This document shows, piece by piece, positions 59,825 to 64,000 of a stretch of 64,000 nt of DNA (position 1 is the stretch's first letter; the number at the start of each line of letters is the position of its first letter). The translations under genes were made by a program, and so were the position numbers. The stretch covers positions 576,766 to 640,765 of the forward strand of contig CAVWNV010000002.1 of NCBI GenBank assembly GCA_963756515.1. The letters are read 5' to 3'. Origin of the DNA: Bog-756 sp963756515 (GTDB lineage Bacteria > Actinomycetota > Acidimicrobiia > Acidimicrobiales > RAAP-2). The notes below the pieces were generated by a model. That model saw only the letters and a program-made list of their open reading frames with translations, was not told the DNA's origin and searched no databases.

Positions 59825-62190
59825 ATGCCAGTTACCCACACGGACTTCGCCTTCACGGAGGAGTCGTTCGACCCGACGGAGTACCCCGACGAGATCCGGC
59901 CGACCTACAGGTCGGACCGGTTCCCCTTCATGGTGCCCAAGACCAAGGTCGACCCCGCCACCGTGAGCAAGACGGCGCTGCAGGTCCGCGACCGGATCGC
60001 CGAGACGGCGGGCGTCGCGCCCGAACGAGATCCCCAAGGGGCTGCTCCGCGCCGTCGAAGCCGCCGACGTCTGGCCCGACGAGAACGTGCGCAACGCGGC
60101 CAGCGGCCGGGTGCGGTCGATCTCGACGGAGGTCGGTGAGTTCCTGGTACGTCGACTTCTGGGCCAACCCCTGCGTGGTGGCCCACGACCCCAACAACGG
60201 GCGTACGACAGCGGACGCCCGGGACAAGGGTCTGCCCTACCTCGAGGCCATCCGTGACGATGCCATCACCGGCGCGCCGGTGCTCTCGGTGAAAGACGCC
60301 GCCGAACTGATCGTCGGGATCGAGGAGACCGCCGAGCGCGCTCGGGTTCGTCGGGCGGTCGTCGACTCCAAGGACCTCCATGACATCAACTGGATCGGGC
60401 TCCAGGGGGTCCACGAGCCCATCTTGCTCACCCCGACCATGATCGAGGACGCGGAGGGGAACCAGAGCTGGATCCTCAAGGTCGACGACGGGAACCGCCG
60501 CCTGGCCATGCTCCGGCGCTGCCTGCGCCAGTGCACCAACCTCTCGCTCTCCGAGATCGAGGCGTGGTCCGACCACTTCCGCCAGCCGGACGGCACCGTG
60601 TCCTGCGCAACTGGACGGCCGCCGACGTGGCGGCGGTGCGACGCAAGGCCACCTATAAGGACGCCTCGAACTACTGGCGCCCGGCGTCGGGGTCCGAAGA
60701 CGCCGTGCGACGGATGGCTCGAGCGCGTCCAACGTCATCAAGCGCACCGTGGTGCGCACCTCGGTGGTCCCGGCCCGCCTCGTCGTCGGGTACCGGAACC
60801 TCAAGGGCTCGCCCACCCAGCACTCGTCGTCGATGGAGGCGGTGCAGCGCTACATCCGTCGGACCCACATCAAGACGGCGGCGCAGCGGGAGTGGTCCGA
60901 CGCCACCCAGTCCATGCAGGTCGCCCTCGACGTCATGCGCCGCATGCAGGTGCGCTCGGCGACGGTGCAGGGCTACACCATGGCCCTGAGCCAGGACGAA
61001 CTCAAGGACGTCTACGCCAACCGGGTGATCGACTGGGCCGGGGCAAAGGCCGACGACCCGAAGCACCCGCTGCGGCTGGCGGCCAAGGCCATCGCCACCT
61101 TCATCTGCAACGACATGACCGCGGACGGCGACGTGAAGCTGTCGCTCACCGCACACTCGATGTCGACGCACCACACCAAGATCCGCGAGCACCGGGCCGA
61201 GGTGGCGGCATCGGTTGCCATGCCGATCTTGGGCATGAAGCCCAACGAGCGGCGTGGCGGTGACTACACCCGTGCCCGGGCCGTGGTCGACCGCGCCAGC
61301 CGCCACGTCATGTTCGTGGCGGTCAAGCGCCACCCCGACGGTGCGACCAACCCGTGGTGGCGCTACCTCAACCTCCCGGTCGGTGAACTCAAGGCGTTGG
61401 CGAACAAGGAGTTCGACAACGGCATGGACGGTGCGGCCGACGAGAAGGGCGTCGGCGGGTACGGGCCGGCCACAAGGGCGCTGCTCTTCTTGGCCATCTT
61501 GGGCCTGGCCACCAACCCGGCCATCCGCACCCCGCTGGCCGGAGAGGCCGCTTCGCCGTGGCAGCTCACCCTCAACGGCCTGGGCGGGACCCGGGGCAAC
61601 ACGCTGACCACGCCGGACCTGGTCATGGCCAACGTGCTGGCCCGTTTCAAGAAGCAGGGCGTCGAGCAGCTGGCCGAGGTGGTCAAGGCGTCCCTCGCCG
61701 GTGCCATCCCGCCCAACACCATCGACCGGAAGGCCGTGGCCACGGACGCCAAGGGGGTCGCCATCGAGCGCACCCGGGGCACGCTCACCGAGAGTTCTTG
61801 CGCTCCGACGCGCTGGGCTGGACCCGCACCGGGGGGCACCAAGGGCGGTACGGGTCAAAGGGTGGCACCCCGCCCACCCCGACCCCGCCCGGGGACCCCT
61901 ACGACGCCGCCCTCGACGCGTTGAGCGGCCCGGTCGAGCAGGCGGCGGCGAGCGTCGCCCCGTTCCGTGACCCCGACAGCGAGGTCGGCCAGCGCTTCGC
62001 CAACAGCGGGCTGCCGGCGAACTACACGCAGTCGCTCGGTGACCAGATCCATGCGGTCCAAGAGCTCCTCCTGGAGGGGTCCTTCATCGCCCGGTCCCGC
62101 GGTGGCAACGCCTCCGCCGTCTTCGAGGACGCAGGAGCGACCAGTGAGCGCGGCGGTGCCGTTGGCCGAGCTGGCCTCGTACTTCGGTGA
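59825..62190 (+). pseudogene. Large protein with ParB-like DGNRRL motif, frameshifted
   Basis: ATG 59825 follows AGGAGACAGG. The protein runs through MPVTHTDFAFTEESFDPTEY, NEIPKGLLRAVEAADVWPDE, YVDFWANPCVVAHDPNN, WILKVDDGNRRLAMLRRCL, VVPARLVVGYRNLKGSPTQH, and PDLVMANVLARFKKQGVEQL to DPYDAALDALSGPVEQ. Joining them needs shifts near 60023, 60147, 60602, 60710 and 61796, giving about 760-780 residues. The segment PILLTPTMIED, then VDDGNRRLAMLR, resembles the ParB/sulfiredoxin-like nucleotide-binding motif, so it may bind or process DNA. The stretch from 60749 to 61795 is uninterrupted (about 349 codons). Family otherwise unknown. Its end overlaps the GIY-YIG gene. Confidence 0.6.
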
Positions 62191-62581
62191 GCGCGACGTG
62201 GAGTACTGGCGCTACCGCATGGGCACCCTGTGCGACCCGCTCGCGCCGGCGGCCATCTACGGCCTCGAGCACGACGACCGTGGATGCCACCTGGTCGACC
62301 GCGACCTCGTGCTGCCCGTGTGCATCTACGTGGCCGTCGACGACGCCGGTGCCTGCCTCTACATCGGGCAGTGCCGGCGTCCCGGCGGCAGCGTCGTCGA
62401 CCGGGTCGAGGGCCACCACGCCATCCCGTGCTTCGCCACGGGTCTGTGGCTGCTGCCGCTACGTGCCGACTGCCCGGGCGACGCGCTCGACCGGTTGGAG
62501 CGCCAGATGATCGGGGCCTACCGCCCCCCGTTCAATACGGTGCACTGCCCGCCGCAGTACCGGGCCGGGGTACTGCGATGA
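62144..62581 (+). CDS. GIY-YIG-like nuclease domain protein
   Basis: A 145-residue intact protein starting with GTG after GCAGGAGCGA. The GIY-YIG core is visible as VCIYVAVDDAG then CLYIGQCRR (I-Y and Y-I-G strands), the conserved arginine in VVDRVEGHH, and the catalytic glutamate with helix in LDRLERQMIGAYRPPFN. The first half (PLAELASYFGERDVEYWRY) is an extra N-terminal module. It would cut DNA with a single metal ion. It is coupled to both neighbours: it overlaps the end of the ParB-like gene, and its stop overlaps the next start as ATGA. Confidence 0.8.
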   Translation: MSAAVPLAELASYFGERDVEYWRYRMGTLCDPLAPAAIYGLEHDDRGCHLVDRDLVLPVCIYVAVDDAGACLYIGQCRRPGGSVVDRVEGHHAIPCFATGLWLLPLRADCPGDALDRLERQMIGAYRPPFNTVHCPPQYRAGVLR

Positions 62582-63094
62582 GCCCGCCCGTGGGCAGGCG
62601 CACCCGTGACCCCATGCGCCCCCGAGCCGACCGTGGCGTTCGTCGAGCGGCACTTCGGCGCCTCGGTGGCGGCGGGACTCGACCCGAGCGGCCGAGCGGC
62701 GGGTGCCCGGGAGCGGCGGATCACCGAGCTGCGCCGGTTCGGCGAGCTGCGCCAGGCCGAGCGCTACGGCTGGCTGAGCCTCGCCGGCTGGCTCCTCGGA
62801 ATGAGGGTCCGTGATCTGGGCAAGCTGGACCCGACGTCGGAGGCCATCCCGCACCGCGCGGGCGGGACCGACGTGCTCGGCGACCCGCTCGCCGAAGACC
62901 CGCCCCGGTGCTCACCACGGTGGCCGACACTGACCTCGACGTGAGCGACCCACGTGACCCCTTCGGGTTCGGCGTGCTCGAGCTGGCGGCTTGCGCCTTG
63001 CGCGACGGGATGGTCGAGGTCGGCGGGCGTCCCGTCGGCGGCGGTGCGATCGTCAGTCGCTGCGGGCCCGCCTCGAGGAGGTGGCCCGTGTCTG
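62578..63094 (+). pseudogene. Small unknown protein(s) of the helicase cluster
   Basis: ATG 62578 overlaps the GIY-YIG stop and gives MSPPVGRRTRDPM. The coding signal then moves to another frame (from 62606: TVAFVERHFGASVAAGLDPS, then ERRITELRRFGELRQAERYG) and continues to 62944. From 62941 a further frame reads VSDPRDPFGFGVLELAACAL and then moves into SLRARLEEVARV, ending at TGA 63092-63094. This may be one protein of about 170 residues with shifts, or two small genes joined by a GTGA overlap at 62941. No family is recognised. The end overlaps the helicase start. Confidence 0.45.
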
Positions 63095-64000
63095 AGCTCT
63101 ACCTCTCGGGTCCCGACGCGGTGACGGTCACCAAGGACGACAACGTGAGCGCCGAGGCCTTCGCCGAGATGGCCGATGCCTTGGCGCACATCGCCTTGGA
63201 GAGCACCGAGCGCTACGTCACGCTGCCGTTGCGGGACCCGGCGGGCTGGCTGTGGTACTTCGCTGACCCCACCGGGCCCTTCAGCTTCGAGGCCAGCCTG
63301 GTCGAGCGCCTGCGTCATCAGGTGGTGGCCGACGGCGTGCGCCTCGACGTCTTGAGCCAGTCACCCCAACAGCAGGCGGTGTGGCCGGCCGCCATCGCCA
63401 CGGTGCGTGACCTCGGGATCACCCGCGAGCCGACGCCACCGCAACGCCGTGACCTGGCCCGTCACATCGCCCTCGGGGGCGGGGCCAACTTCTCGGTGCC
63501 GGGCAGCGGCAAGACTTGCGTGACCTACGCCCTCTACAGCGTCCTCAAGCACCTGGGTGAGGTCGACCAAATGCTCGTCCTCGCCCCACTCTCAGCACAC
63601 GAGGCCTGGAAAACCGAGCCGATGCTGATGTACGCCCCGGGTGCCGCTCCCCGTCTCCATTTCGGTGCCGGGAACGCCGGGGCGGCCGAGGCGGTAGTCC
63701 TCAACTACGAGCAGCTCCAACAGCGCGGCCGCCTCGATGCGTTGCTCGCCATGTGCCGGCGCCGGCGCACGCTGGTGGTCTTCGACGAGGCCCACCGGGT
63801 AAAGGCCGGACCCCAAGGGGTCCGCGGCGCCGCGGCGCTCGAGCTGTCGGCCGCCGCCCACCGGCGCAGCGTGCTCACCGGGACGCCGCAGCCCAACTCG
63901 CCCGAGGACCTGGCCCGCGTGCTTGAACTGGCCTACCCCGGCCACGGGTTCCGTCTCGCCACCCTCGGATCTGACCCGCTGATGTCGGCCTACACCCGGG
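63088..64000 (+). CDS. SNF2/DEAH-type helicase, N-terminal part
   Basis: GTG 63088 follows GAGGAGGTG and the frame is open to the window end (304 codons, no shift). After about 110 residues of unknown N-terminal domain it reads PPQRRDLARHIALGGGANFS then VPGSGKT (Walker A), MLVLAPLSAHEAWKTEP (motif Ia type), VVLNYEQL, LVVFDEAHRVK (motif II, DEAH) and VLTGTPQPNSPED (motif III). This is the superfamily 2 SNF2/RapA-like translocase core; the second RecA lobe lies beyond the window. The motor would move along duplex DNA. Its coupling to a GIY-YIG nuclease and DNA-binding proteins suggests a nucleic-acid-targeting complex. Confidence 0.88.
   Translation, partial: MSELYLSGPDAVTVTKDDNVSAEAFAEMADALAHIALESTERYVTLPLRDPAGWLWYFADPTGPFSFEASLVERLRHQVVADGVRLDVLSQSPQQQAVWPAAIATVRDLGITREPTPPQRRDLARHIALGGGANFSVPGSGKTCVTYALYSVLKHLGEVDQMLVLAPLSAHEAWKTEPMLMYAPGAAPRLHFGAGNAGAAEAVVLNYEQLQQRGRLDALLAMCRRRRTLVVFDEAHRVKAGPQGVRGAAALELSAAAHRRSVLTGTPQPNSPEDLARVLELAYPGHGFRLATLGSDPLMSAYTR

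Noticed and set aside
57945..62190. Programmed ribosomal frameshifting
   Set aside because: There are about a dozen shifts in both directions at unrelated sites, without slippery heptamers or consistent downstream structures. Indel error or decay explains them better.

Overview
The window is GC-rich, uses many GTG starts, and has tightly packed genes with ATGA and GTGA overlaps. It carries F420-dependent enzymes, a DUF2510 protein, mycobacterial-type acyl-CoA dehydrogenase pairs and a KstR-like operator. This points to an actinobacterium, perhaps a lipid-degrading lineage such as Acidimicrobiia; the lineage is inference, since no rRNA or marker gene is present.

Region 1 (1-12.3 kb) is a lipid, steroid or terpenoid catabolism block. 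It holds acyl-CoA synthetases (one cut by the window edge, one broken by a 1-base shift), a zinc alcohol dehydrogenase, a short-chain dehydrogenase, a cytochrome P450 with its 3Fe-4S ferredoxin, a thiolase on the other strand, and two acyl-CoA dehydrogenases resembling the FadE29/FadE28 partners of mycobacterial cholesterol side-chain degradation. The intergenic region between the thiolase and the dehydrogenases has an exact match to the KstR-type palindrome TNNAACNNGTTNNA and a second palindrome.

Region 2 (12.4-26.6 kb) is mixed housekeeping: esterase, MFS exporter, glyoxalase-like, rhodanese, DUF4031, thiolase-like, lipoprotein, acetyltransferase, beta-lactamase-fold hydrolase, F420-type oxidoreductases, DsbA/FrnE, and a methyltransferase fused to a MUG-type uracil-DNA glycosylase.

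Region 3 (26.6-38.9 kb) is a potassium locus. A divergent kdpFABC operon, preceded by a 27-residue membrane ORF, faces two tandem Kdp-type two-component systems (one full-length KdpD, one short form). Further on lies a third KdpD-like sensor without a kinase domain.

Region 4 (39-54.3 kb) is again ordinary chromosomal content: OsmC, GNAT, SDR, FAH, ArfB-like release factor, alpha/beta hydrolases, nitrilase, SurE, aldose epimerase, D,D-carboxypeptidase, HAD phosphatase, glycosyltransferase, MsrA and an M50 protease.

Region 5 (54.3-64 kb) looks like an integrated island. It begins at a 46-nt 3' fragment of a tRNA-Lys(CTT) gene, oriented so that the element should extend rightwards to an intact tRNA beyond the window. 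It carries a nuclease-like coiled-coil protein, an unknown protein, a Vsr-type endonuclease with a lost C-terminus, and then a gene series: a sigma-region-4-like DNA-binding protein, a large protein with a ParB-like DGNRRL motif, a GIY-YIG nuclease, a small unknown protein, and an SNF2/DEAH helicase cut by the window end. This is the best candidate for an undescribed defence or element-maintenance system. Most of its larger genes are broken by single-base frameshifts (at least fourteen in about 8 kb, against one in the preceding 54 kb), so either indel errors or recent decay affect the island. Short GC-rich tandem repeats sit mostly between convergent genes across the chromosomal part.
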